Assembly (NCBI GenBank): GCA_028289405.1
Contig: JANQPP010000114.1
Coordinates: 1 to 52,960, forward strand
Direction: 5' to 3'
Origin: Pirellulales bacterium
Lineage (GTDB): Bacteria > Planctomycetota > Planctomycetia > Pirellulales > JANQPP01
Length of the DNA stretch: 52,960 nucleotides
The notes beneath the pieces are model-generated. The model saw nothing but the letters and a program-made list of their open reading frames with translations, was not told the origin of the DNA and searched no databases. Every line of letters starts with the position of its first letter. Positions within the stretch are counted from its first letter, which is position 1. Shown one piece after another: positions 35,038 through 43,962 of this stretch. The translations under genes were made by a program, and so were the position numbers.

Positions 35038-35955
35038 ATGTCTTTCTATTCCATTTTGCTCACCCTGGGCATCGTCGTCGCGGCCAGACTGGCCTATGTG
35101 CTGGGGCGACAACGAGGCCGGGAAGAACAGCATCTCCAAGTCGAGGAAGAGGCCCGGTCCTTGCTGCGGCAAATCGCCGAGCATCTGACGGCGGCACAAA
35201 ATTGGAAGCATGAAGCGCAACAAGTGCTAGCCGAACAGCGGTGCGAATTGCGGCGCGTGCTCTCGCAAGCCACGGCGAACAGCAACGGCGCCGCGGAAGC
35301 CAACGGCACGCCCGCGAAATCCTCATTGCCTTCGGTGGCCGAATTGGAGCGGGTGGTTGCCCCTCTGGCGGAATGGGCCGAACGCGCCGAAAGCGCGCAG
35401 GCAGCGCTCGGAGAAAGCGTGGAGCAGCTCACCGAATTGGCGAAAGTCGATGTGCATCCGATCACGTCCATTCCCACGCGCCACCGATTTGAACAAGAAC
35501 TATCGCAAATATTCCGCCATGCGGAACGTTACGAAACGGCTTTCGCCGTGTCCATCTTCGAAATCGATTTGGCCGGCCTCACCGACCTGCCAGGCAACGA
35601 TTGGAAGGTCGAGTTGGCGCGGCTTGTCCGCGAGAATGTCCGCGAGACCGATTTCCTGGCGCACTTCGACACCACCACCTATGCCGTGATCATGCCCCGC
35701 ACGGAATCCCCAGTTGCCGCTCAAGCCACGGAACGCTTGCGTCGCAAATTGGAGGAATCGAGTGTCCTCTCTTTGTGCGCGGGCGCCTCGGCCTATCTTG
35801 ATGGAGATGTGCCCCGCACCCTGCTAGACCGAGCAAGGGAAGCACTGCATTCGGCACGCGTCGATGGGAGGAATTGTTCCTATCTGCACAACGGGCTGGT
35901 GGCCGAGCGTGTGAAGTTACAACAGCCGGAGCCTGCTCCGGTGGAAGTGGGCTAA
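35038..35955 (+). CDS. Membrane-anchored protein with degenerate GGDEF-like domain
   Basis: The 305-residue product has one N-terminal membrane span (about 2-20), a helical coiled-coil-like segment to about residue 75 (EEQHLQVEEEARSLLRQIAEHL), and a GGDEF-type domain at about 130-285. Family marks remain, such as HPITSIPTRHRFEQEL and VSIFEIDLAGL, but the catalytic GGDEF motif position reads FDTTT (LAHFDTTTYAVIMP), so diguanylate cyclase activity is not expected. It may bind GTP or a cyclic nucleotide, or act by partner contact. The stop codon touches copy B of the dispersed element. A GTG three codons upstream is an alternative start. Confidence 0.82.
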   Translation: MSFYSILLTLGIVVAARLAYVLGRQRGREEQHLQVEEEARSLLRQIAEHLTAAQNWKHEAQQVLAEQRCELRRVLSQATANSNGAAEANGTPAKSSLPSVAELERVVAPLAEWAERAESAQAALGESVEQLTELAKVDVHPITSIPTRHRFEQELSQIFRHAERYETAFAVSIFEIDLAGLTDLPGNDWKVELARLVRENVRETDFLAHFDTTTYAVIMPRTESPVAAQATERLRRKLEESSVLSLCAGASAYLDGDVPRTLLDRAREALHSARVDGRNCSYLHNGLVAERVKLQQPEPAPVEVG

Positions 35956-36049
35956 AAGCCAACGGACAAAACCCTCATCTCGGCTCGTCTATCAGTGTTT
36001 CACCGCCGATAGACGCCGATATTCGCGGACGCCGCAATATTTTGTCCCC
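35955..36049 (+). repeat. Dispersed ~95-bp intergenic element, copy B
   Basis: It opens with the 19-bp core AAAGCCAACGGACAAAACC (35955-35973), exactly complementary to copy A, then 23 variable bases and a segment from GTTTCAC (35997) to GTCCCC (36049). A 7-bp inverted repeat (GTCTATC at 35987, GATAGAC at 36008) could form a hairpin in this copy. Copies A and B point toward each other's outside and bracket the ABC-to-GGDEF block. Confidence 0.75.
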
Positions 36050-36128
36050 TGACTCTAAAGGATCTTTCGCGGTTTGCCCGCGGCAGTTTTCCTGATGCGT
36101 CCGCTTTTCTCGGGTCGCCGGCACTTCT

Positions 36129-37421
36129 ATGATGGGGCGCATGAGCGACCCACGTCATGACGAACGGCGGCGGATGGAAGCCCTGTCCCGCGATGATTTG
36201 CGGAAGTGGCAGCTTCAGCGTTTGAATGAAATGCTGCTGGCGATCATTCCGCTGAACCGCTTCTATACGGAAAAGTTTCACGACGCGCGCTTGCCGCTAA
36301 ATTCCTGGGAAGAATTCCAAGAACTGCCCTGGACCACTAAGGAAGAACTGGTTCCCACTCCCGACCAGGCGCCCCATGCCAAGAATCACACCTTCGGCCT
36401 GGATCACTATGTGCGGTACCACCAGACGTCCGGGACCAAGGGACGCCCGCTGGTCGTGCTGGACACGGAGGAGGACTGGCAATGGTGGATCGTGACCTGG
36501 CAATACGTGCTGGACGCGGCCGAGATCAAAACCGAGGACCGGGTGTTCATGGCCTTCGGCTTTGGCCCATTCATCGGATTTTGGAGCGCGTTCGACGCCG
36601 TGACGGCCCGCGGCTGCCTAACCATTCCTGGCGGCGGGATGTCCACCACGGCGCGGCTGAAAACGATTCAAAACGCCTCCGCTACCGTGGTGTTTTGCAC
36701 GCCCACTTATGCCCTGCACCTGGCCGAAACGGCCCAAGAGCAGGGAGTCGATTTGGCGCAGGGGAGCGTGCGGGTGTTGATCCTGGCGGGAGAGCCGGGC
36801 GGCTCGCTCCCCTCCGTGCGCCAGCGCTTGGAAACCGCTTGGGGAGCGAAGCTGATCGACCATGCGGGAGCCAGTGAAATCGGGCCTTGGGGCTTTGCCG
36901 ATCGAGAAGACCGCGGGCTGCATGTGAATGAAGCCGAATTCATCGCCGAGTTTTGGTCGCATGAGCGTGACGCACCCGCCGAAGCGGGTGAACTCTCGGA
37001 ATTGGTGCTGACCAATCTGGGCCGCAAGGGGACGCCACTGATCCGTTACCGTACCGGCGATCTGGTCCGGCCCATTTGGCCAGAATCGGGGCCGTGCCGC
37101 TTCGTGTTGCTCGAAGGGGGCGTCCTCGGCCGCGCGGACGACATGCTGATCATTCGCGGCGTCAACATCTTTCCCAGCTCGATCGAATCCATAGTGCGGC
37201 AATTCCACGAGATTCAGGAATACCGCCTCACGGCCACGAAAAAAGGTGAACTGGACGATCTCTCCATCGAGATCGAAGATCCCCAAGAGAATCCCGAACG
37301 CGTGGCCGAAGAACTACAGTTGCAGCTTAGTCTACGCGTGGAAGTCACGTCCGTCCCGCTCGGTTCGCTGCCCCGCTCCGAGGGAAAGAGCCGCCGCTTC
37401 GTGGACCTGCGGGAAAAATAA
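36129..37421 (+). CDS. Phenylacetate-CoA ligase-like AMP-forming enzyme
   Basis: The 430-residue protein belongs to the PaaK-type acyl-adenylating enzymes. It shows the N-terminal LNRFYTEKF region, the phosphate loop YHQTSGTKGRPL (about 96-107), FCTPTYALHLAE, LILAGEPGG, GASEIGPWGF, and the C-terminal block YRTGDLVRP, GRADDMLIIRGVNIFPSSIE. Such enzymes activate an aromatic or other acid with ATP and load it on CoA or a carrier. No phenylacetate degradation gene is near, so the acid is unknown. Start codons at 36129, 36132 and 36141 are all possible. It precedes the PLP protein by 68 bp. Confidence 0.88.
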   Translation: MMGRMSDPRHDERRRMEALSRDDLRKWQLQRLNEMLLAIIPLNRFYTEKFHDARLPLNSWEEFQELPWTTKEELVPTPDQAPHAKNHTFGLDHYVRYHQTSGTKGRPLVVLDTEEDWQWWIVTWQYVLDAAEIKTEDRVFMAFGFGPFIGFWSAFDAVTARGCLTIPGGGMSTTARLKTIQNASATVVFCTPTYALHLAETAQEQGVDLAQGSVRVLILAGEPGGSLPSVRQRLETAWGAKLIDHAGASEIGPWGFADREDRGLHVNEAEFIAEFWSHERDAPAEAGELSELVLTNLGRKGTPLIRYRTGDLVRPIWPESGPCRFVLLEGGVLGRADDMLIIRGVNIFPSSIESIVRQFHEIQEYRLTATKKGELDDLSIEIEDPQENPERVAEELQLQLSLRVEVTSVPLGSLPRSEGKSRRFVDLREK

Positions 37422-37489
37422 ACCATCTCGGTTGACTCAAGGTGCCCTGCGTCATCTCGATTCCTTCGCACACATGTGGCTCCCTTTCC

Positions 37490-38755
37490 ATGGAACATAC
37501 TTCACATGACCTAATTTGGGACCTGTCGGCCATCCGCGCCCAATTTCCAGCCTTGCAGCGGGTTCACGCCGGACAGCCCGTGATCTATCTGGATGGGCCC
37601 GCCGGTTCGCAAGTCCCGCAAGTGGTGATCGACGCGGTGAGTGATTACCTGGCGCATCGCAACGCCAACGTCGGTGGCCTATTCGCCACCAGCCAGGAAA
37701 GCGACGCGCTGCTCGACGACGCGCGAAACGCCGTGGCGGCGCTATTGGGAACCAACGATCCCAATGAAGTCGCGTTCGGGTCGAACATGACCACGTTAAC
37801 ATTCGCCCTGAGCCGCGCGCTTGGCCGCACGTGGTCCGCCGGTGATGAAATCATCGTCACTCGTCTGGACCATGATGCGAACGTCACGCCCTGGGTCTTG
37901 GCCGCGCGGGATGCCGGCGCTACCGTCCACATGATTGGTTTTGATCCGGAAGATGGTACGCTGAATACAGACGATTTGTACGCCAAGCTGGGGCCGCGCA
38001 CGCGGCTGGTGGCGGTGGGGTGTGCGTCGAACTCGCTGGGCACCGTGAACCCGATAGGGGAAATCTGTCGAGCCGCGCATGAAGTGGGAGCCCAAGTTTT
38101 CCTGGACGCCGTGCATTACGCGCCGCACCGGCTGATGGATGTGGCTGCGTGGGGTAGCGATTTTCTAGCCTGCTCGGCCTACAAATTCTTCGGCCCTCAC
38201 GTCGGCATTCTGTGGGGCAAGCGGCAAATATTGGAAGAGCTTGATGCCTACAAGCTGCGCCCTCCCAAGGACACGCTGCCGGACAAATGGATGACCGGCA
38301 CGCAAAGCCATGAGGGCATCGCCGGCGTACGTGCCGCTGTTGATTATCTGGCGGAACTGGGGCGCAGAACCAACGACAGCAATCTTCCTCGTCGTTCCGC
38401 CTTGAACACTGCCTTTCAGTGCATCGCGGCCCACGAAAACGTACTCTGCCGTCGGTTGCTCGAAGGATTGTCCGCGCTGCCCAACATCCGCGTCTGGGGA
38501 CTGGCCGACCCAGCCCGGCTGGAGGATCGGGTGCCCACAGTCTCCATCACTTCCCAAAGTATTTCGTCCCGTGAATTGGCGTCACGGCTGGGTGAGCGAG
38601 GGATCTTCGCCTGGCATGGCAACTTCTACGCTCTCGGCACGACCGAATCACTGAATCTGGAACCGGATGGCCTCGTCCGCTTGGGAATCATGCACTATAA
38701 CTCCCGTGAAGAGATCGAACGTTTGCTCCACACGCTCGCGGAGTTGTCCCGCTAG
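37490..38755 (+). CDS. Cysteine-desulfurase-like class V aminotransferase-fold PLP protein (VC1184 type)
   Basis: The 421-residue protein has the class V PLP fold: YLDGPAGSQ, VGGLFATS, TRLDHDANVTPW with His128, VFLDAVHYAPH with the PLP-contacting Asp206, and the Schiff-base lysine Lys232 in SAYKFFGPHVG. The catalytic cysteine loop of SufS/IscS is not present; the corresponding place reads FAWHGNFYA, as in the VC1184 subgroup. So sulfur release from cysteine is doubtful. The start at 37490 is chosen by the family N-terminus; a GTG at 37442 is possible. It is followed by the DUF971 gene, whose family is linked with Fe-S metabolism. Confidence 0.88.
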   Translation: MEHTSHDLIWDLSAIRAQFPALQRVHAGQPVIYLDGPAGSQVPQVVIDAVSDYLAHRNANVGGLFATSQESDALLDDARNAVAALLGTNDPNEVAFGSNMTTLTFALSRALGRTWSAGDEIIVTRLDHDANVTPWVLAARDAGATVHMIGFDPEDGTLNTDDLYAKLGPRTRLVAVGCASNSLGTVNPIGEICRAAHEVGAQVFLDAVHYAPHRLMDVAAWGSDFLACSAYKFFGPHVGILWGKRQILEELDAYKLRPPKDTLPDKWMTGTQSHEGIAGVRAAVDYLAELGRRTNDSNLPRRSALNTAFQCIAAHENVLCRRLLEGLSALPNIRVWGLADPARLEDRVPTVSITSQSISSRELASRLGERGIFAWHGNFYALGTTESLNLEPDGLVRLGIMHYNSREEIERLLHTLAELSR

Positions 38756-38810
38756 TGGGTGCCGCATAGACGTATTCGAGACGAACACGCCAAAAGATTT
38801 AGGTGTGCAA

Positions 38811-39155
38811 GTGACTGGCACATCCCCGCAAAGTGTACCCACCAACCTGACCCTGCCCGAAGAGCGGCATCTGCGGATCGACTGGAACGACGGGACCAGC
38901 CTCGTCTACGAGATACGCGAGTTAAGGAGAGTCTGCCCCTGCGCGACCTGCCGGGAAAAGCGGAAGCAGCCGGCCGCCCCGGGCCAGCTACCGGTCCTGT
39001 CGGCGGAGGAGGCCCGCCCTTTGCGGATCACGGGAATGTCCCCGGTCGGGAATTATGCCTACTCGATCCACTTCAGCGATGGACACGATACGGGTATTTA
39101 CACGCTCGAATTCCTGCGCGAACTGGGGCAGCCCATGGATGCCGCCGGCAAGTGA
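38811..39155 (+). CDS. DUF971 domain protein with CxCxxC motif
   Basis: The 114-residue protein has one DUF971 domain, related to the N-terminal part of gamma-butyrobetaine hydroxylase: LRIDWNDGTSLVYEI, LRRVCPCATCREK with Cys42, Cys44 and Cys47, PVGNYAYSIHFSDGHDTGIYTLEFL. In other bacteria the domain occurs in MRP/ApbC-like Fe-S carriers or near Fe-S genes; a metal or cluster site in the Cys motif is plausible but not shown. The start is uncertain: the frame is open back into the preceding gene, and GTG at 38811 (or 38805) gives the usual domain length. It begins 55 bp after the PLP protein gene. Confidence 0.82.
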   Translation: MTGTSPQSVPTNLTLPEERHLRIDWNDGTSLVYEIRELRRVCPCATCREKRKQPAAPGQLPVLSAEEARPLRITGMSPVGNYAYSIHFSDGHDTGIYTLEFLRELGQPMDAAGK

Positions 39156-39169
39156 CGGCGTCGCACGGA

Positions 39170-40549
39170 TTACTTGGTCCCCTCCGCGGAATTCTTCCCC
39201 GCCTCGGCGTGCCGATTGACGCGAATCTTCTTGCGAATCTCCTCCTTGAGTTTTTGCAGCACGGACTGCTTGTCCGTCTTTTCCAGGATGCGGCTCACCA
39301 CGGTCTTGGGCGCTTCGCCGCCCCAAGAGGCACCGTGTTCGAAGTAGTATTTGGCCGCCTGGCCCACGATGAAGGAGCCATAGCCGGCGGCGGCTCCTTG
39401 GGGGAGCGCGGTGAGGACCGTGCCTGTCCCCAGCGTGAGCCCCTTGAATAGCGACGAGGCGACATGCGTGAGCGCTTCGGCCATCACCACCCAGCCGGCG
39501 GCCTTGGCAATGGCGGTGACCAGGGAGCGGGCATTGGCCAGCGTCATGGGAATCCCGTAGATCTGCCCCAGCGTGACAACCATCGTGGCATCCACGGCAC
39601 TGCCGCCCAGCACGTCCGCCGCCGGTACCGGATTCACGGCGACCGCCACCGACTTCATCACGGCGTAGCTCATGATGACTTGATTCGCCTTCTGGTCCCG
39701 CAGCCGGACCTTCGTGGCCGCCAGTTTGTCGCTCTTGTCCGCCGCGTACATGGCGGCATTGAGCGCCAACAGTGCTTTGCCTTCGCTTTCGAGCACTTCC
39801 AGAATTCGCAGCTTCAGCGGCTCGACGTCGGGGGACGGCTGGCGAGTTTCGTGCACCGTCGTCCCATCCGCCTTCTCGATGATGTATTCCTTCTCGCGCG
39901 GATCGGCGGTCGTCGGCAGGATATCCTCCGGGGCGAGAATGCCCTCCAAACGGTCCTGCCGCAGGATCTCCAGGAGGGCTTCACGTTCGCGACTGTTGTA
40001 GATATCCATTTTATTGACGGCCAGCAGAATCGGTTTATGGCTGGCGGCGAGCTCCACCAGGGCCGCGTATTCGGTTTCATTCAGATCCGAATCGGTCACG
40101 AAGATAATGAGGTCCGCCTTCACCGCGGCTTCCCGAGCCATCGCCGCCCGCTTCGCTCCGTCCACTTCATTGATGCCCGGCGTATCGATCAGCCGGACGC
40201 GAGACTCCGCCAGGCCGGGGACCGTGTAGCCGCAGGCCTCCCAATCAACCTGCCAGACCTCCTTCGTCCAGCCGCCACGGACATCCACTTCGGCCATCCG
40301 TTGGCCAGACAATGCATTGATTAGCGCCGATTTTCCAGTATCGATTTCGCCGAAGAGCACAATATCGACGCGGCCAGAAATGAGTTTCTGCCGCATGTCC
40401 CGCAATTGGTCCAAATCATGCAGCAGCGCTTCCCGTTCCTCTGGAGAACAGCCATCGAATTGCCGCAGCGACCGCTCCACCGAAGCGAGCGCGTCGTCGA
40501 AATGCTGGTCTTCCCGCGAACGCGGAGTCGAGGCCGTATCGCTGCTCAT
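39170..40549 (-). CDS. GTPase with DUF697-like C-terminal region (second of a coupled pair)
   Basis: The 459-residue protein has a GTPase domain at about 60-280: P-loop GEIDTGKS (67-74), a G2-like RGGWTKEV, DTPG (122-125) and NKMD (179-182). It resembles Era/dynamin-related small GTPases. The C-terminal half (about 310-430) has hydrophobic helices (VIMSYAVMKSVAVAVNPVP, DATMVVTLGQIYGIPMTLA) of the DUF697/YcjF kind, which peripherally associate with membranes, and ends in a basic, Lys-rich tail. Its ATG overlaps the stop of the first GTPase gene as ATGA. The stop lies 12 bp from the end of the DUF971 gene facing it. Confidence 0.87.
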   Translation of the reverse strand: MSSDTASTPRSREDQHFDDALASVERSLRQFDGCSPEEREALLHDLDQLRDMRQKLISGRVDIVLFGEIDTGKSALINALSGQRMAEVDVRGGWTKEVWQVDWEACGYTVPGLAESRVRLIDTPGINEVDGAKRAAMAREAAVKADLIIFVTDSDLNETEYAALVELAASHKPILLAVNKMDIYNSREREALLEILRQDRLEGILAPEDILPTTADPREKEYIIEKADGTTVHETRQPSPDVEPLKLRILEVLESEGKALLALNAAMYAADKSDKLAATKVRLRDQKANQVIMSYAVMKSVAVAVNPVPAADVLGGSAVDATMVVTLGQIYGIPMTLANARSLVTAIAKAAGWVVMAEALTHVASSLFKGLTLGTGTVLTALPQGAAAGYGSFIVGQAAKYYFEHGASWGGEAPKTVVSRILEKTDKQSVLQKLKEEIRKKIRVNRHAEAGKNSAEGTK

Positions 40550-42108
40550 GTTTTCTGGGCCCTCAGCCGCGCCACTCCGGTCTTGACCAATTGCGTTAAT
40601 TCCGCCGCCGTGGTGACCTGTTTCCATTTTCGGCGCGCCAGACCGGCCCAACCTTCATCAGGCTCCTGCATTTCCGCGCGAAAGTACTCCATGAACACTA
40701 AACCGATCCAGCGCGTGATCAGCGCCTGCACGAGCCCCTGCAGAACGCCGCCAGCGATGGTCCCCGCTCCCGGAACGGTTTTCAGCATCGAAGCCACTGC
40801 ACTCCCCACCACGGGAGTGGCCGCGCTCACGCCGAGGATCGAGAGCAAATTTTTCCCCAGCTCGCCGAGTAGCTTTTGGGCGGTCGCCAGGTCGACATCC
40901 TGCCGGTAGACCCGCGCCAAGTCGAGCACCATCTTCGTGGAGAAACCAAGCGCGGCCGCCAAATCCAATAGGGGCAAGGGGCTCAAGGCGGCCGCCCCGC
41001 CTGCCTGCCACATCGCCGTATCCACGACCTGCCGCGCGCGGCGGTCGAGCGTGGCGCGGACTTGCTCTTTGGCGTCGGCCATCAGACCTCGTGCCCGTAA
41101 CAACAGATTCGCGAGCAGCATGTCCCGTCCGTCTTGGGCAATCACGTCCATCATCCGCGTGGCAAGCAGCCCAATCTCCGGAGGAATTTCGACCTCCTCT
41201 TCCTGCTCGGCGCCATCGGCCAGCACTCGCACCCGGCGGCGGACGGTCGCGCGGGACCGCACGGAGACGACACTCTCCGCGGCAACGTATTTTTGCACCT
41301 GTTCCCGAATCTGGCCCAGCAACAGATCACGATTCTCCTCGGTGTACCAATCCTCCTTGTTGAGACAGACGATGATGCGTTTTTCCATATCGGCCAGCGG
41401 AGCGAGCAGCCCGAATTCGAATTGTTTCAACGGCCCATCCACAACGAAGAGGACCAAGTCCGCGTCCTGCGCCGCACGTTGGGCCAGTACGCGATGCTCG
41501 GTATCCAACACCTCTGCCAGCCCGGGCGTATCGACCAGCGTCACTAGGGCATCGCCCGGCCAAGGGACCTCATTGCGGGCGATCGTGGTGCCGCCCCGCA
41601 GATCGGTGCGGAACACTTCCCTCCCAGCCAACGTGTTCAGCAGCGAGGATTTGCCGCTAGAAACCGTGCCGAAGGCCACGATTTCCAGCGATTTGCTTTG
41701 CAGTTTCGACTCGAGTTCCGAGGCGGACTCTTGAAGGAGTTGATGCACCTCGGGCGACAATTCGCCTGCTTCCCTCAGGGATTGGCTCTCCTGTAGCAGG
41801 TCCGCAATTTCGCGTTCTTTTTCTGCGGCGGTGAGCTGGCTGGGTCGGAGCCGTTGTTGCGCTTGCTGCCGGCGTTTGCGGCGACTGTTCCACCATAATC
41901 GGGTGAGCAAATAGATGCTCAGCAAGAGGAAGGCCGCGCCCGTGACCACGACCGCCGCCACGTAGGCGATGGCCCACCAGGGATGCAGTGTCTCCAGAAT
42001 TTCATACGCCTGAAGAATGCGCGGAGGGAGCCAGACGAGAAATACGCCGAGCCCCGCCAGGAAGACCAGCGCCAGCAAACCCGATGTCCAGCGTGCAGGC
42101 TGCATCAA
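40546..42108 (-). CDS. Membrane-anchored GTPase with DUF697-like C-terminal region (first of a coupled pair)
   Basis: The 520-residue protein has two N-terminal membrane spans (about 8-28 and 43-69), a basic linker and a helical stalk (EKEREIADLLQESQSLREAG). The GTPase domain follows with P-loop GTVSSGKS (147-154), RGGTT (171-175) carrying the switch Thr, DTPG (193-196) and NKED (250-253). The C-terminal part (about 350-500) has DUF697-type helices. It shares layout and family with the next gene but has the added membrane anchor. The pair could form a heterodimer at the membrane. It starts 36 bp after the secreted-protein gene. Confidence 0.87.
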   Translation of the reverse strand: MMQPARWTSGLLALVFLAGLGVFLVWLPPRILQAYEILETLHPWWAIAYVAAVVVTGAAFLLLSIYLLTRLWWNSRRKRRQQAQQRLRPSQLTAAEKEREIADLLQESQSLREAGELSPEVHQLLQESASELESKLQSKSLEIVAFGTVSSGKSSLLNTLAGREVFRTDLRGGTTIARNEVPWPGDALVTLVDTPGLAEVLDTEHRVLAQRAAQDADLVLFVVDGPLKQFEFGLLAPLADMEKRIIVCLNKEDWYTEENRDLLLGQIREQVQKYVAAESVVSVRSRATVRRRVRVLADGAEQEEEVEIPPEIGLLATRMMDVIAQDGRDMLLANLLLRARGLMADAKEQVRATLDRRARQVVDTAMWQAGGAAALSPLPLLDLAAALGFSTKMVLDLARVYRQDVDLATAQKLLGELGKNLLSILGVSAATPVVGSAVASMLKTVPGAGTIAGGVLQGLVQALITRWIGLVFMEYFRAEMQEPDEGWAGLARRKWKQVTTAAELTQLVKTGVARLRAQKT

Positions 42109-42144
42109 GGCTCCCCAAGAGTCCGCCGAAGCGAAATCGGTGTG

Positions 42145-43962
42145 CTATTCCATGGAGTCGTGAAGGTAGTCTTGCCGCTCATTCCACCACTCCAGTACTT
42201 GATGTCGCCAATCCTCGTCCGTGAATCGCAGGAGCACGATACCGGCGAAGCGGGCATTGGGAACTTGAACCTCCTCCAAGCCGAATCGGGCGGTGGAAAA
42301 GCCGTGCCGCCTCAGCAGCAAGCCCGCCGCCGTGGCTCCAATCTCCGGCGGATTCTCGGTATTCGCCACGAGCGGGTCGGTACGTGAAACGAGAGTCCCC
42401 AGCCAGCGGTCGCTCGCCTCGCCCGGTTCGCGTTGGGCGGAGTTCAAAGCGGCCAGCCAAGGGTAGTGAAAAATGGATGACGTGTCGGAGGCCTCGATCC
42501 GCTTCTCGTCGATGAGCTTGACCAGATCCGGCGCGATTTCGAAGGTGCCCATGTTCCTCAGCACGTAACAGATCGCGCCATGCCGGCTCGTGGGCACAAA
42601 TCGTTCCACGTGTTTCGATGGGTTATCGCGTCCAAAGTTCCAAGGCTCGTCGTCCACGGACCGCATATGCTGTATGGCGAACCGAGACACTTCCACCGGA
42701 TCGAGATGCGCCAGTAATTCGATTTCCAGATCCGTGATGGGACGTTTCTCCGATTCAATCCACTGGAGAACGGTCCGCGAATGCCGCCGGAGGCGCGTCT
42801 CCATGTCTTCCCGAAGGGAAAGTTCGTACATCAGCCGCGAACGGGGCGTTGGCAGATTCACGAGGCGAAAAACGCGAAATGCCCGCACCGCAAGGCCGGG
42901 CACGTTCGCCTCGAAGGGAAACATCCGGCCCACGGGGTAATCGCCCGGCGTCAGCGTGTTGCCGTTGACCAGGTGGGCTGAATCGTCGTCGATCCGGTCA
43001 AAAAACGTGGAGGTGCGGGCACCGGGTGAATCGGGCCACTGCGGGATTCCCACATAGAGGAATTGCACCGTCATCAAGCGGCCTTCCATCCAGATTTCCG
43101 CCGCCATGGCGGGACGCAGATCGTCTCTCAACGATTCCATCAGCCGCGCCCCGTCTTCGGTGATTTCGGGGTTGGACAACCGTGCTTCCACCCCTTCCAT
43201 CAACCTAGGAGCCCAGTCATCCCGCAGCATCAACAACCGCAACTCCCGCAGCAGCGTGGATTGGTTGACCTTTTCGTCCGGCGATCGGCGCTCCTGTCGC
43301 ACGAGTGACAGGCGTTCGAGATGCTGAACGAGGGCTGCGGGGGAGAGACGGTCCAAGAAATCGAGTGGCGGTTGCTCTGCCGCGCACCAAGCTTCGACGG
43401 CGCTGGTCCACATCTCCTCCAAGACATTCCGCGTGGCGGGAGACAATTCCGGAGTGCCGAGCCGCGCATGCAACGCGGCCATCAGCGGTGGTAAGTTCTG
43501 AGCGTCTCCCGCGGCCAGATTCAGCGTCCGCCGCGCTAGCTCGCGGTGGCCAAATTCGTTGGACACCAGCCGCCCCATGAGGGAATCCGCTTCCTCTCGA
43601 TTCAGCGAAATCGAGGGGGAGGCTGCCTCGTCCAACAATGCGGCTTCTTCCGGCGTGAGGGGCCAGGGCACTTGTGAAATCGCCGGAACGTCTCCTTGCT
43701 GGCGAAGCTTTGCCCACTCCTCACGAAGCTGGCGGGCCCGCGCGGGATCTTGAGTCAGGCGTTCAAGCCATTCCGCCGCTTGTTGCCGCACGGGATAGAA
43801 GTCGGAACGCAAGTCTTTCCGCAGGCGGGAAAGCGAAGGAGGGTCCCTATTTTCTTGCCCCCAAACTACCGAACAGGCCATGGTAAACACCAAGCATGCA
43901 CCGACGCAAAAACATCGAGGACCGGACCGGCGGTCAGATCTTGGCGGAAGCTTCACTGCCAT
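42145..43962 (-). CDS. Exported alpha-helical protein, unknown function
   Basis: Not recognised. The 605-residue product has a signal peptide (CFCVGACLVFTMACSVVWG, cleavage before QENRD). The first 330 residues are helical and look like irregular HEAT or scaffold repeats (LRSDFYPVRQQAAEWLERL). The middle contains a beta-rich part (MTVQFLYVGIPQWP, AHLVNGNTLTPGDYPVG), then further helices to the end. It is the first gene of a minus-strand cluster with two GTPases and 36 bp separate it from the first of them, so a link in envelope or membrane function is inferred from position only. Confidence 0.82.
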   Translation of the reverse strand: MAVKLPPRSDRRSGPRCFCVGACLVFTMACSVVWGQENRDPPSLSRLRKDLRSDFYPVRQQAAEWLERLTQDPARARQLREEWAKLRQQGDVPAISQVPWPLTPEEAALLDEAASPSISLNREEADSLMGRLVSNEFGHRELARRTLNLAAGDAQNLPPLMAALHARLGTPELSPATRNVLEEMWTSAVEAWCAAEQPPLDFLDRLSPAALVQHLERLSLVRQERRSPDEKVNQSTLLRELRLLMLRDDWAPRLMEGVEARLSNPEITEDGARLMESLRDDLRPAMAAEIWMEGRLMTVQFLYVGIPQWPDSPGARTSTFFDRIDDDSAHLVNGNTLTPGDYPVGRMFPFEANVPGLAVRAFRVFRLVNLPTPRSRLMYELSLREDMETRLRRHSRTVLQWIESEKRPITDLEIELLAHLDPVEVSRFAIQHMRSVDDEPWNFGRDNPSKHVERFVPTSRHGAICYVLRNMGTFEIAPDLVKLIDEKRIEASDTSSIFHYPWLAALNSAQREPGEASDRWLGTLVSRTDPLVANTENPPEIGATAAGLLLRRHGFSTARFGLEEVQVPNARFAGIVLLRFTDEDWRHQVLEWWNERQDYLHDSME

